DNA of 14,970 nt from the NCBI GenBank assembly GCA_000310025.1, contig FN648889.1:1-14970 (forward strand), in the 5' to 3' direction. The stretch's first letter is position 1. Each line of letters starts with the position of its first letter. Below are positions 1 to 9,026 of this stretch, one piece after another. The notes under the pieces are model-generated. The model was not told the origin of the DNA and searched no databases. It saw nothing but the letters and a program-made list of their open reading frames with translations. Source of the DNA: Ectocarpus siliculosus. Lineage: Eukaryota > Sar > Phaeophyceae > Ectocarpales > Ectocarpaceae. Made by a program: the position numbers and the translations under genes.

Positions 1-961
1 TCTCGTCTTAGAGGTCGGTTGCGAATAACACGACGAGCCATAAGGTTGGCATCGGCAGAGACCTTCAAACTCGGTGACGACTGTCCTACAGAACGAGCGC
101 ACACATGCTACGCGTGGTGTTTGAAAACCCCAAAACGTTGGATGTTGTGGTATGCATACGTGTGTTTTGTCGCCCGGACCGTCTGCACCACTGCGTCAAC
201 CATTTTCGGTCACGTCTGCCGCACCGCTGGGTAGGACCTTCGACCCCTCACGCCATGAACATTCGACAAGGGGCAAAACATGTAATCCAGGGAACACCAT
301 CATGTCGTGTCATCCTGTGCCAAATAGGCCAACCCTCAATGCTACATCCAAGGAAACTTATTACATAACCCACGAAATCTGGCCATACTTGTAGCGAAAA
401 TGCCATGACCCTCATTAGACTTCGTACAAAATGCAAACAAACCCGTGTCACCCACTCCTCCAGGTATCTATAATACTGAGTTCCGGTTGTTGCCTGAGCT
501 CTCACATCAACAAAAAACTGCGCGTGCCATATGTTATGTTTGGGTGAGACTCCGTCTTGTCGTCGTCCTGTGCAACGACTATGAAAAATACAACAATTAC
601 GACTTGTTACAACGACAAAAAACTTGTGGCGGCATCTGCAACTGCCAATCAATGAAAACTTGGTTCGTCACGCTTCATAAAGGCAACAGCCCCCGCCCCC
701 TGCCCGATAATTGTCTTCACGCCCTCAACAATCCTCCCCAAGAGGGTCGGTCGCGTCTTCTTGTCACGCAAGACCCGACGAAATTATAGAAAGCGAGACC
801 GATAAATACAAAAAACACTCGATCGCGCGGCCGGCGTAGGTTACTTGAAGAGTGTCGCCGCAGCACCCGGAGGAGCTGGGCGTCTTCTGACGTGAGAAAG
901 ACGGGACAATCTTTCCGAATACATAAACCACGGGAGGGAGAAAGGCCGGGGAAAAACAAAA
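1..961. other. Downstream of FRO-like gene; no gene recognised
   Basis: The part nearest 961 should hold the 3' UTR of the gene 1 transcript. No minus-strand AATAAA was seen near the stop, and I cannot place the poly(A) site. Short open frames occur on both strands (for example 248-652 minus and 445-789 plus), but none shows a family motif, a splice context or codon-like composition. Confidence 0.5.
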
Positions 962-1240
962 TTAGAACTCGAACGAGAACGCCTCGGTGTCGAAGAGCTT
1001 CCAGTCGATCGCGCGGGACTCGGCGAGCACGCCGTCCACGAGCGAGTTGGGTCCGCTGGTCAGGACCCTGACGGACGAGGTGTTGCTCTTTTTGGCGAGC
1101 TCGGCCTCCCGGATCAGGAGGGCCTGCGTGGGTACGCGGCCCGGGTTGACGTTGTAGGTGACGCTGCCGACGCCGGCCACGGTGGAGGACTCGAGGTCCA
1201 TCTTGGACTCCTCGCCGACTCTGGCGGAGCGCCCGCTGGC
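962..1240 (-). CDS. FRO-like gene, exon 11 (residues 722-813) with stop codon
   Basis: The acceptor TTTGTTTTAG|GCC is phase 0; the stop TAA is at 964-962. It encodes YNVNPGRVPTQALL (the xxGRP segment of FROs), VRVLTSGPNSLVDGVLAES and the terminal WKLFDTEAFSFEF. The terminal segment is the family's last strand and helix; a hydrophobic end such as F-E-F or F-S-W is usual. S783 (codon 1057-1055) replaces the Cys of the usual CGP motif. Confidence 0.93.
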   Translation of the reverse strand, partial: ASGRSARVGEESKMDLESSTVAGVGSVTYNVNPGRVPTQALLIREAELAKKSNTSSVRVLTSGPNSLVDGVLAESRAIDWKLFDTEAFSFEF

Positions 1241-4200
1241 CTAAAACAAATGGCGTGGATGAAGGTATACGGGGTTGGTGATGAGTGAGCGGCCGCAATG
1301 ACGACGGTGGGCGATAACGAGGCGAAATAATGAGGATATACAGTGGGGGGCTGTTGAAGCATCAGTGCCATATTGTCCGTGTCTATCAGAAGAAGAGGCG
1401 GTTACCTCGAGTTAAATGAACACAGCGACAATATTATGTAGGTTGCGACAAGGCGAATTTAGGAAGGGGAACGGTTGCAGAAACAAGATCTAGCAGTATC
1501 ATGAACCAACCAACCAGACATGATGGCTGCGCCCCCCCCTCGGGGATGCTTCGGCGTGTTCCACGGAACACCAGCAGCACCTGACTCGATCGTGATATGA
1601 TCAATTCTCGATTACACGAAGGATCACGTGACGGATCCCGCGAAAGCGTAGCACCACCGCGTAATGCCGTATCGACCAAAAACATTAACAACGGCTTGCG
1701 GACTCCCATTCACCTGCGATGCTTCGGCGCTGTCCACACGCTTGCCGAGGAGGTGCTTACGGACTAAGAAGAAGAGCCAATCGTACACGATCAGGGAGCT
1801 GATGATGCAGATCACCATGAGGACGAAGATGATGGCCCCCTCGTGGAACACGTTCATCAGGTCCCGTCGGTCCACCTCCCAGTAGCCCAGGATGTATCCC
1901 GCGAACGCGGCGAGACCTGTCATGTCGTATGCATTGGTGGTACAGTGGGGAAGGCCTGTTTAGTGCCGGTGCCCGGTACTGTGCTGGTTTGTTGGCCGGC
2001 ACAGAGTGAAACAACCAAAGTTGTTTTGGACTCTGAACATTACTGACGGTGTCTGGCCGATTCCCTGGGCACCTGACGAAACAACACACTTAACTATTAA
2101 TCGCGTATTTCTCCGCGTGGAGGACCTCGGCCAACACCAACTACCGCTGGTTACCTCCCACGCATGTGGTCGCACACAACAAAATGCCGTTGTTGGGAAA
2201 TTTCCGGAGGCCTTTCGTCCGACTCGGTAGTGTGCGGGGCCCTACAGGGTGGACAAACACAATCAAGTATCAACATGAGATGGCCACCACATTGCGTTTG
2301 GCTTTACATGGTGTACACATGTTGACGTGTTGCTTTCTCACCCGCCACGACAACGCGAACGCTGTGGTTGAGGCTGGCGGCGACGTGGCCGGTGCCGATG
2401 ACGTTATCCTGGGTGCTAGTGTGGGCGTAGGCGTTCGCGTCCAGGGGCCATGTGACGGTGAGAGATTCGTTGCTGTCAGCCTTTGGTGATGTTGGGCGAT
2501 TGTTTCGCCATCGGTGTTGGGGCGAAGAAGTTTCAGGGAAGCCAGAGAGCCAGAGAGCCAGAGAGAGGGAGGGAGAGAGATAGACGTACAGACGGACAGG
2601 GCGCGAGAGGAAACCTGAGATTGGGGTAGGTGCGATCTTCACGTTCCAGAAATGCATATTCCAGCGAGCGTCGATGCCATTTTCCGAGCCGCAGTAGTGA
2701 AAACCCAGCAAGGGTTAGACTACTTTTCCAACGGCCCTTTAGTGCGACTGCATTGAGACTAGTTGTGCTTGCCCACAACGACAAAGCTTTGCGGCTTCGC
2801 GATCGCGCCTATCTCGCCGCTGCAGAGTATATTGACGGCACCGGGTGACAGAAGCTACGCGGAAAACCGAGAACAACAACAACTCGGCAGGGCACACCTT
2901 GCTGCTGCTGCAGTAGAGGGACATCGAGAAGTGCGTGTCCTTCTTGCTGCCGGCGCTGGCGAGCACGGAGGGGAGACACTCGCCGACCAGTTCCATCTCC
3001 GACATGTACCGGCAGCACCAGGCCAGGTTTACCTCCGGAACGTCGGCGCCTTCCCTTGCGGCGACAGCCCAGTCCTGAGAAAGAGGGTCAGGACCGACGG
3101 GGCGCATTGAAAATCCTGCACCTCGCTACGTACCACTCTTCAAGGGCACATAACGCTCTCATGACGCATTTGTTTCGTTCATAAACGTCGCCTGTGTGTA
3201 AGGTAGCATGGCCGGCGCTGCCCAACCTCTTGAAAACACAAACTGAGGCTCCCGGTACCGAGCTGTCGCCGTAGACTTTGTATTCCAACTTCCGATCCCC
3301 GGGAATGGGACCGCCGCCAAAATACCCTCGTACCCTCTCACCTGGATGAATCCCATGAGAGAAGTCATTCCCGACCCCCCGGCAACCACCATGACGCGCG
3401 ACGTCCCCCCCGCGACCTTCATGGAGCTGAACGACTGGACCTGGGTGTAGAAGCCGTCCACGTCCACCAGTAGCGAGCGAGCGTCCCCCGCGGCCTCCGC
3501 GCCCCTTGCCGTGTCCTTCAGGGTCTTCGTCCATTTCCCGAGGTCCTTGATGTACACGGTGAAGACGTCGTTCTCGTCCTCCTGGGCGGCGCTGTTTCTG
3601 CCGCTCGAGAGTTTCGCCGCGTGTGAGAAGGAAGGGGGGGCTCCGCGGAGTGCAACGGTGATGGCGTGGGCCTCGTCGGTGCCGAGCGCGGCGGGGACGC
3701 TGATGTACACGAAGGATCCCCCACGGGCGGACCTGTCGCCGCTGTCCCCGACGCCGCCGGTCTTGGGGTTGCGGAGCACCAGCCGCGTGTAGTTGTCGTT
3801 CGTCGCCACGCTGACGAGGCTGGTCGGGCTGGCCTTGCTGGCGTCCGAGCTGAACCATCGGTTCCAGTAACGCCACCTGAGCGGGAGTAAGCGAGGGGGT
3901 GGGGTGGGGGGCGATTTGATTGGGAGAGTAGATGAGGCTCTTGTCGGCAGCAGGTCACGTGGCTCGAACGTGCCAGTTGACGTGTATTTAGAAGGAAGGA
4001 GGACGAAGTAGCGTATCCACGGGATTCGGCGAGGGGGAGGACTGACGCTTTACCGGCCAGAAGACTAGGAGCCACGCAGTACGAATGAATATGTGGCGAA
4101 GGGTAGGCGCGAGGCATGGATCGGGCTTGCGGGAGGATGGCTGAGAATCAGGTCGACATTCTCCCAGTCAGTCTCGGTATGCATACGCTTCGTTCGTGGT

Positions 4201-7200
4201 GAAGCTCGAATGCCATGACGCACGGTCAAGGATGAACCAGGCCTCATCATCGGCACAACAGGAGAAAGCACTAGACTCACCGCTTCCACGACTCCAATCT
4301 CGACAGCACGTGCATGATGTACAGCGTCAACCCGCCCAGGAAGTAGAGCGCGTTGGGAGCCCACTGAAGCGCAGGAGCGAAGAATCAACAAACGATCACA
4401 GACGGCGATACAAGAGAGAACCTTAGGGATAACTGCCACCGCAGGTGACAGCAAGGATCGGTGAATGCGCATAAGTCCGCATGCTTGAAGCATTTCCTGC
4501 TTGTTGCAAGCGACCACTGAATGAAATGTTGAGTGAGAGTGGACCAAACACACGTGCACGGTGAAACTACATGAACGAGAGACGTCGGGCGGGGGACCAC
4601 GTCGTTTTTGCAGAAGGCAAATTTGGTCTGCCCCAGAAAACACAAAACAGCAGAACTGTTCCAATACGTAACTGGATGCACCTAGTCTTAAACCCCTATT
4701 TCCCGTAAGTAGAATGAAGGACTATGTCCGGGTCTCGTCCTATATATGCACCCGGCTCACCCCCCCCCTCTCCCTTCAAAATTATGAAGATGATACAATG
4801 TCATGTACGCACGTGCATGACGCTGAACACGAAGACGCCGATGAAGAGCCAGTGTGCGAGCTTGAACAGGCTGTAGTACTTTCGCCGGACCCAGTTCACC
4901 GAGGTAGCCCACATCGGGATCGCGCAGAGTCCAGCCATCCAACCCATGGGAGTGTCCACGCCTTGGGCACAAAGAAGGTGTGGGAGGAATGGGACGACAA
5001 GGTGGAGCGTGTGGGTAGAGTTGCTTAGTCCTTGGTACATCCGAGTGTCGATGACCGGTGGAACCATAGATAGGGCATGGGATAGTTTCTGGCTGGGGGG
5101 GCAGGGAAGGAGTCAAGCACTGGAGAGGTTCTGGTGTTTATTTTCTCGTGTGTTGTCACGACCCCTTCATCGTTTCGCGTTGCGACCACGGGTGATGATT
5201 GCGGGCTCACCGGTGCAGGAAAAACGGAAAGGAGCATGCGGCCGGGCACAAGATCGGCCGCTACAATATCCGTCAATGGAGCGAGCGGCTCATTGCCATA
5301 TCAACACCCACAACGTCAAGCATATAGACGACGACTATGCTACCCACGCACCACACGTACCTGTAATATGTCATATTCGAGACGCAGATATTCGAGACAC
5401 CGGCTTCTTCCGCGCTAGAATACTGCCAGGTTAAGATCTTGTAGTACTGCCTTGGGACGAGTGGGGCTAGAGGGGTTTCCTGAAAAGCCGTAGGCGCCTA
5501 CCTCCGTGGGTGTTGGGATCGAAGTGGATGGACTCGTGGACGGCGTGGCTCCAGCCCTTGTACTGGACCCAGTGCGCCGTGAGGAGGAGGGCGTGGAAGA
5601 AGAGGGAGGTGAAGGCGAGGTGGCCAGCGATGGCGTGGTAGAGCACGGCCCGCTCGAACGGTACCCCGAGGGCCGACCAGATCTTGCTGTCGCGGGATAC
5701 CGGAACCAGGATGATCGCGAAGTGGGAGGAGCACACCAGCCCCATGAAGATGCCAATCATTCTCAACCTGTTTTTGCAGGACAACGGGGGCGGATGGTTC
5801 AGCAGGAGGAAGGATCGTGGCACATCCGGAATACGATCTCTCGGTACGAGACGCGGAACGGAGCGCGAAATTTGGGACGGAATGAACAAACGCATAGGAG
5901 GGACTTACTGGGGTGAGAAAGTGAACCAAAGATTGATTCGGATGTGATCAAAACTCGGTAACGGGAACGATACGCACCACAAAAAATGGGCGGACGCCGC
6001 GCTTGCTCATATGTACATCAATACCAACACGCGTGAAGTGCGAGTGAATGAGTGGATACACATGGGCCGTAGTACTGTAGTCTACCATTTTTGTTAAGAC
6101 TTCGACACATCCCTTTCGACTGTGGTGTCGTCTCGAACGTTAGTGTTGTGATTGCATTTTTCGAGAATTGGGATGGGCACGACCGAGTCGTGCTGCCGAG
6201 GCAGGTGCGTGTTCTTTTGCGCGGGAAGACAAGAGGTTCGGGATATCCTCATGTATGTGCAACGTGGCTTGGTTACCGAGCGGAAGAACGTGGCTTGGTT
6301 TGTACGACAAATCGGACAAATCGTAGTTTTTCGTCACTCCCGAGAGACAATCGAAGTCACGGACAGTTACCAGGTTAGGCACTAGACCACCGGGGCGGAA
6401 GGCATAGTCTTAAGAACTCACGAGGCAACGTGGCGATGCGAAACGTGTTTCAAAGGCAACGAGAAAAAAAGGGAACAAAGAGCTATAATGCCGCGATCCG
6501 GTGGCGATCAGCACAAGCAATGCGCCACCCTTCGGATGGGAAATCAAAACAAACTTTCTTCCACAATCAACCCTCGACGTAATGACGCCACCACTGCTGC
6601 TGCCACCACATCCCAACCGGGATGTTTTCTCAAGTGGGCAGTCTTTACATTTAAATGCTCGGTCTATACTATTAAGCGGCTTAGCCGTCGGTTGTCGGAC
6701 CAGTAGTTCGGGTCCATTTCTTGCACCGACGTGGGTGGCACCTGAACTGTAGCGTCAGCGCATTTTCTTACATCGTCGATGATGTTTCACTCACACAATG
6801 AAAAAAATTACGTCATTTTGTGGTACTGACTGGTGGAAATAGGCTGTCATTCAATACGGGCTCAGTTACAGAGGGGGGGTTTAGATTTATTCACTGTATC
6901 TGGTTGTGGTGAACCCTCCCATGCAACATCACTTGTTTTTCATTCGTCCGATGTAGTCTAGACGCTGCAATTGATTGCTTGAGTAGTCATTTTGTGCGGC
7001 ACACAACGTCGACAAACAGCCGAAAACAAAATAAAATATTGTCTTGTCCGAAAAAATCGAAAACCGAACAAGACGAACTTTACCTGTATTGGTTCGGTGT
7101 AGGCCCTCCGGGTTCGAAAGAGAACTGGTTGCACCATTGGGTCGGATCGTCAGGGCACACCATGTAGATATCATGGAAGTGGTTGCCATGGTTCAGCACC

Positions 7201-8398
7201 CCTGGAGCGTGACGGCGTCCGTAGCAAGGGAGAGGACAAAGAGCGGAGAATTTCATTCATACAAATCTGCGTGTCATAGACCCATGCAAGAAAGAATACC
7301 TGCTCGATCGAGAACTTCAACAGAAAACGGCTTTTTGGGTCCCTCATCATTGTTGTGGTGGGCCGAAAACGAGTGGCTGCATCATAGCATGCGTGCAGCA
7401 ACTGCAAGATTATTTCCGGATCCACTGAAAAAAATCATACACGGCTACCAGCGCGGGGTTTGCCGAGCAAAAGCTCGGCCTGAAAGGGGGCGGGGTCGCT
7501 CTCTGCACTACTAACCTTGCCAGCACTGGGATCCCATGGCGAGGAGCCACAGGGTAAGCACGGTGGTCTCGCCCACGGTTAGCCACCTGATTGGCCAGTA
7601 CAGAAAGAAATGCGTCATCAGAAAGATAGATCGTGGCACGTGGGCGCCCCAAAGTCGTTGCGCAGTTCTCGTGGGCATCGCCAGGGGAAGGAGCGCACCA
7701 CGTAGCAGCAGTTTTTTTGAAAAGCACGCGTCGTGGTTACAGCATGTTGACCAGGTAATGGGACGGGCTGGTTCTCTCTCTCCCCGCGAGCCCGGTGCTG
7801 TGTGTTGTTGCGCGACAGTTTTTTCCGAGGGCGTCGAGGGAGCGGCATCACCCGTCCATAAACATGTGCATGCACAATTAACAGGTTTGGGTGCGACACA
7901 CCGCTGACAGGTTTGTCACAAAGGCAGCAGGTGACTAAAGATTTGTTCTGCTTGGGCTGTTGCTTAAAGAACTCACGGGGAGTACTGGCCCAAGGGTCGG
8001 TACTGGTAGTGCACGACGCTGTGGAGGAACGACAAGATGCCCGGCTTGTTCTCTTCCTCTCCTGCAGCAGCGCTGTCCGGGTGTTCCTGGGTGGATCGGA
8101 TCTCCCGCCGCTTCCACAAGGCTTCGTACACCCCACCTAGGGCAGCCGTCAAGATGATCGGGAGGCCGATAAAGATGAACTTGGAGGTGTCGGAGTGCTT
8201 GATGTAGAGGTCGGCCGAGCCGTCGAGGTCGGCGTCCTCGCTGTCCAACACCATCTCGAGCTCGTCGTCGGGGAGGATGGTGCCCTCGTACCACTTGCCG
8301 ATGAACATGGCCAGGTAGAAGAGGCAATATCCAAGCATGCCGTAGCTGGCAACGCGGATGGCGGTCAGGGCACACCCAATCCCTCCATCGGACCCCAT
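962..8398 (-). CDS. Ferric-chelate reductase (FRO/NOX superfamily) membrane flavocytochrome, 11 exons, 813 aa
   Basis: Joined exons, in transcript order: 8398-7977, 7586-7516, 7201-7084, 5767-5502, 4961-4813, 4363-4281, 3876-3342, 3074-2898, 2480-2342, 1916-1714, 1240-962. They total 2442 nt; all introns are GT-AG and all phases agree. Family members pass electrons from NAD(P)H through FAD and two hemes across a membrane to ferric chelates or oxygen. Seen: helices near residues 15-34, 73-94, 146-163, 205-227, 244-270, 297-316, 324-362; histidine pairs H248/H262 (Hx13H) and H329/H342 (Hx12H); an FAD-type segment around 423-446; a GGSGMT nucleotide motif at 536-541; two helices near 648-666 and 680-705; and S-G-P at 783-785 before a C-terminus in FSFEF. 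Helices between the two NAD(P)H-binding parts are a plant FRO trait, so I favour ferric reductase over a superoxide-producing oxidase. The start at 8398 is the first ATG of an open frame, with A at -3 and G at +4; an extra upstream exon is possible. Membrane and substrate are unknown. Confidence 0.9.
1714..1916 (-). CDS. FRO-like gene, exon 10 (residues 654-721): two inserted membrane helices
   Basis: The acceptor is ACATGACAG|GT and the donor TCGCAG|GTGAAT. LAAFAGYILGYWEVD completes one helix; EGAIIFVLMVICIISSLIVY is a second, followed by basic VRKHLLGKR. Helices inserted between the two halves of the NAD(P)H-binding domain are typical of plant FROs and absent from animal NOX proteins. Confidence 0.9.
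2342..2480 (-). CDS. FRO-like gene, exon 9 (residues 608-654): linker into late helices
   Basis: The acceptor CACCAAAG|GCT is phase 0 and the donor GGCGG|GTGAGA phase 1. It encodes a polar linker with no motif I can name, then VRVVVAG, the start of a membrane helix finished in exon 10. An alternative acceptor twelve bases downstream (CTGACAG, exon start 2471) has the wrong phase, which supports this choice. This is the least conserved exon of the model. Confidence 0.75.
2541..2583. repeat. GA-rich microsatellite in intron 8 of FRO-like gene
   Basis: Three CCAGAGAG-type units run into GAGAGGGAGGGAGAGAGAT. On the transcribed minus strand this is a pure pyrimidine stretch about 60 to 100 bases upstream of the exon 9 acceptor at 2481, so it may add to the pyrimidine tract. 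Confidence 0.85.
2898..3074 (-). CDS. FRO-like gene, exon 8 (residues 549-607): NAD(P)H-binding domain
   Basis: The acceptor CTTTCTCAG|GAC and donor AGCAAG|GTGTGC are both phase 0. VPEVNLAWCCRYMSEMELV matches the family strand-helix in which an L-x-W strand is followed by a helix ending near the active site. The downstream part is Ser-rich (SLYCSSSK). Confidence 0.87.
3342..3876 (-). CDS. FRO-like gene, exon 7 (residues 370-548): FAD-binding domain and start of NAD(P)H-binding domain
   Basis: This is the largest exon, strongly GC-rich, from CCGCTCAG|G to ATCCAG|GTGAGA. GGSFVYISVPAAL at 422-434 and EAHAITVAL at 438-446 occupy the place of the FAD-binding beta strand and HPFT/S motif, but read H-A-I-T. 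VDGFY at 509-513 stands where VEGPYG is usual. VVAGGSGMT at 533-541 is the nucleotide-binding glycine motif, well conserved. An insert with QEDEN (468-472) and a Lys-rich helix separates these parts. Confidence 0.92.
4281..4363 (-). CDS. FRO-like gene, exon 6 (residues 343-370): end of heme core
   Basis: The acceptor is CGCTTCAG|TGG (phase 0) and the donor AAGCG|GTGAGT (phase 2). It encodes WAPNALYFLGGLTLYIMHVL and a short basic turn, the helix that in FROs leads from the membrane core into the cytosolic FAD domain. The codon phase fits both flanking exons. Confidence 0.9.
4813..4961 (-). CDS. FRO-like gene, exon 5 (residues 293-342): second heme-ligand helix
   Basis: The acceptor is CCCAAG|GC and the donor ATGCAC|GTGCGT, phase 0. 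GWMAGLCAIPMWATS followed by WVRRKYYSLFK matches the FRO helix and its Arg-Arg-Lys loop. The next helix holds H329 and H342 at Hx12H spacing, the second heme-ligand pair. H342 is the last codon before the intron. Confidence 0.93.
5502..5767 (-). CDS. FRO-like gene, exon 4 (residues 204-293): first heme-ligand helix
   Basis: The acceptor is AAAACAG|G and the donor GGAG|GTAGGC. It carries helix 4 (IGIFMGLVCSSHFAIILVPV, then SRDSK, like the FFPVxRGS segment of FROs) and helix 5 with YHAIAGH and FFH. H248 (codon 5637-5635) and H262 are 14 apart, the Hx13H spacing of heme ligands in FROs. After the helix comes a His/Trp-rich loop to residue 292. Confidence 0.93.
5768..7083 (-). other. Intron 3 of FRO-like gene (1316 bases), the longest intron
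   Basis: It runs from GTAAAG at 7083 to AAAACAG at 5768. It contains a 14-base direct repeat AACGTGGCTTGGTT at 6261-6274 and 6287-6300, but I recognise no exon, RNA gene or transposon. A cassette exon would need a length divisible by three, because the flanking exons already join in phase. Confidence 0.7.
7084..7201 (-). CDS. FRO-like gene, exon 3 (residues 165-204): hydrophilic loop with two cysteines
   Basis: The acceptor GCTCCAG|GG follows a long pyrimidine tract and the donor is TACAG|GTAAAG; phases match both neighbours. It encodes a polar, His-rich loop (HGNHFHDIY at 169-177) with cysteines at 180 and 188, then a Gly/Pro stretch. It links helix 3 to helix 4. I recognise no counterpart of this loop in plant FROs. 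Confidence 0.8.
7516..7586 (-). CDS. FRO-like gene, exon 2 (residues 141-165): third membrane helix
   Basis: This 71-base exon was found by phase matching. The acceptor CCAATCAG|G follows a TTTCTTTCTG tract and completes the Pro codon left open by exon 1; the donor is CAAG|GTTAGT. The translation WLTVGETTVLTLWLLAMGSQ is one helix, and WTVGE-like starts are usual at this place in plant FROs. The exon is too short to stand out as an open frame. Confidence 0.85.
7977..8398 (-). CDS. FRO-like gene, exon 1 (residues 1-141): two N-terminal helices and acidic loop
   Basis: It starts at ATG 8398-8396 and ends at CC|GTGAGT, phase 2. It encodes two hydrophobic helices (about residues 15-34 and 73-94). 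Between them is a loop in which 10 of the 20 residues 44-63 are Asp or Glu, including DADLDG at 55-60. The second helix, FIFIGLPIILTAALGGVYEA, resembles the second helix of plant FROs in position and in its LP...AALG pattern. No cleavable signal peptide or plastid-type leader is obvious. Confidence 0.85.
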
Positions 8399-8790
8399 GA
8401 TGATGGGCGCAGGGGGCGAGTTGCTGACGACAACGATGGGTCTACCGCAAGGGTGTGCTAGTTGAGAACAGGGGAAGTGATGAGTTGTGTGCGTGAGTGG
8501 GTTGTGCGGGTACGGGGCAGGTTTTTTCGCAGCAGCGCCAAACCTCCGTTTGCAGTTGCGAATAAATGTGTCACGAACCTGTTTTTTGCGAATCCTTTTT
8601 TTTTTATTTTGGAAGATAATTCAAAGAGCCTAAATCCAACAACCTGTGATCTCACAACTGCTGTAGCTATTTGCTGCGTCGCCCGTCGAATGTTGCTACA
8701 ATATATCTTTCGGGGCCTTGCTTGAGCTCCTTCCTCCAGACTCAGACTGCTGTAGTTGAAGACGCGCAAAAAAACCCCACCAGCATGAGC
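8399..8790 (-). promoter_or_regulatory. Presumed 5' UTR/promoter region of FRO-like gene
   Basis: This lies directly upstream of the ATG at 8398. Minus-strand GATATATTG near 8700-8708 is TATA-like. The pyrimidine-rich stretch ending in CTCAACTAG at 8458 looks like a splice acceptor, so a 5' UTR intron or an extra N-terminal exon is possible. No transcription start can be fixed from sequence. Confidence 0.3.
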
Positions 8791-8948
8791 CAAAGATGGG
8801 TGATTGCCGCCTGGTTTGTAGGATGGGATCGATAGCGCTTGCTCATGGAACGCAACGCGTTTCAGCCAACCTGTCGTTGACCATCAAACCCAACCTCAAC
8901 CTTAATTCTACGAAAGGTCTTGGGCAGCTGTCTATACAACATGTGTAT

Positions 8949-8951
<3 letters not shown>

Positions 8952-8991
<40 letters not shown>

Positions 8992-9000
8992 CCCTCTTTG
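8952..9000. repeat. (TC)n microsatellite upstream of FRO-like gene
   Basis: Fifteen TC dinucleotides run at 8952-8981, then an interrupted TTCTCTCTCCCCTCTTT tail to about 9000. It lies roughly 550 bases upstream of the gene 1 start codon; on the minus strand it reads as a GA repeat. Confidence 0.95.
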
Positions 9001-9026
9001 TCTATCTCCCTCGTACACTGCTGTAG

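Noticed and set aside
717-1298. Minus-strand frame of 193 codons over the last reductase exon
   Set aside because: It is an Arg/Pro-rich shadow in the wrong frame; the true exon 962-1240 carries the conserved reductase C-terminus.
3088-3876. Minus-strand frame of 262 codons
   Set aside because: It is an out-of-frame Arg/Gln/Gly-rich shadow of exon 7; the in-frame reading shows the FAD and NAD(P)H motifs.
7100-7130. GGTTCGAA string resembling a tRNA T-loop
   Set aside because: No cloverleaf stems fit around it, and it lies inside coding exon 3 of the reductase.
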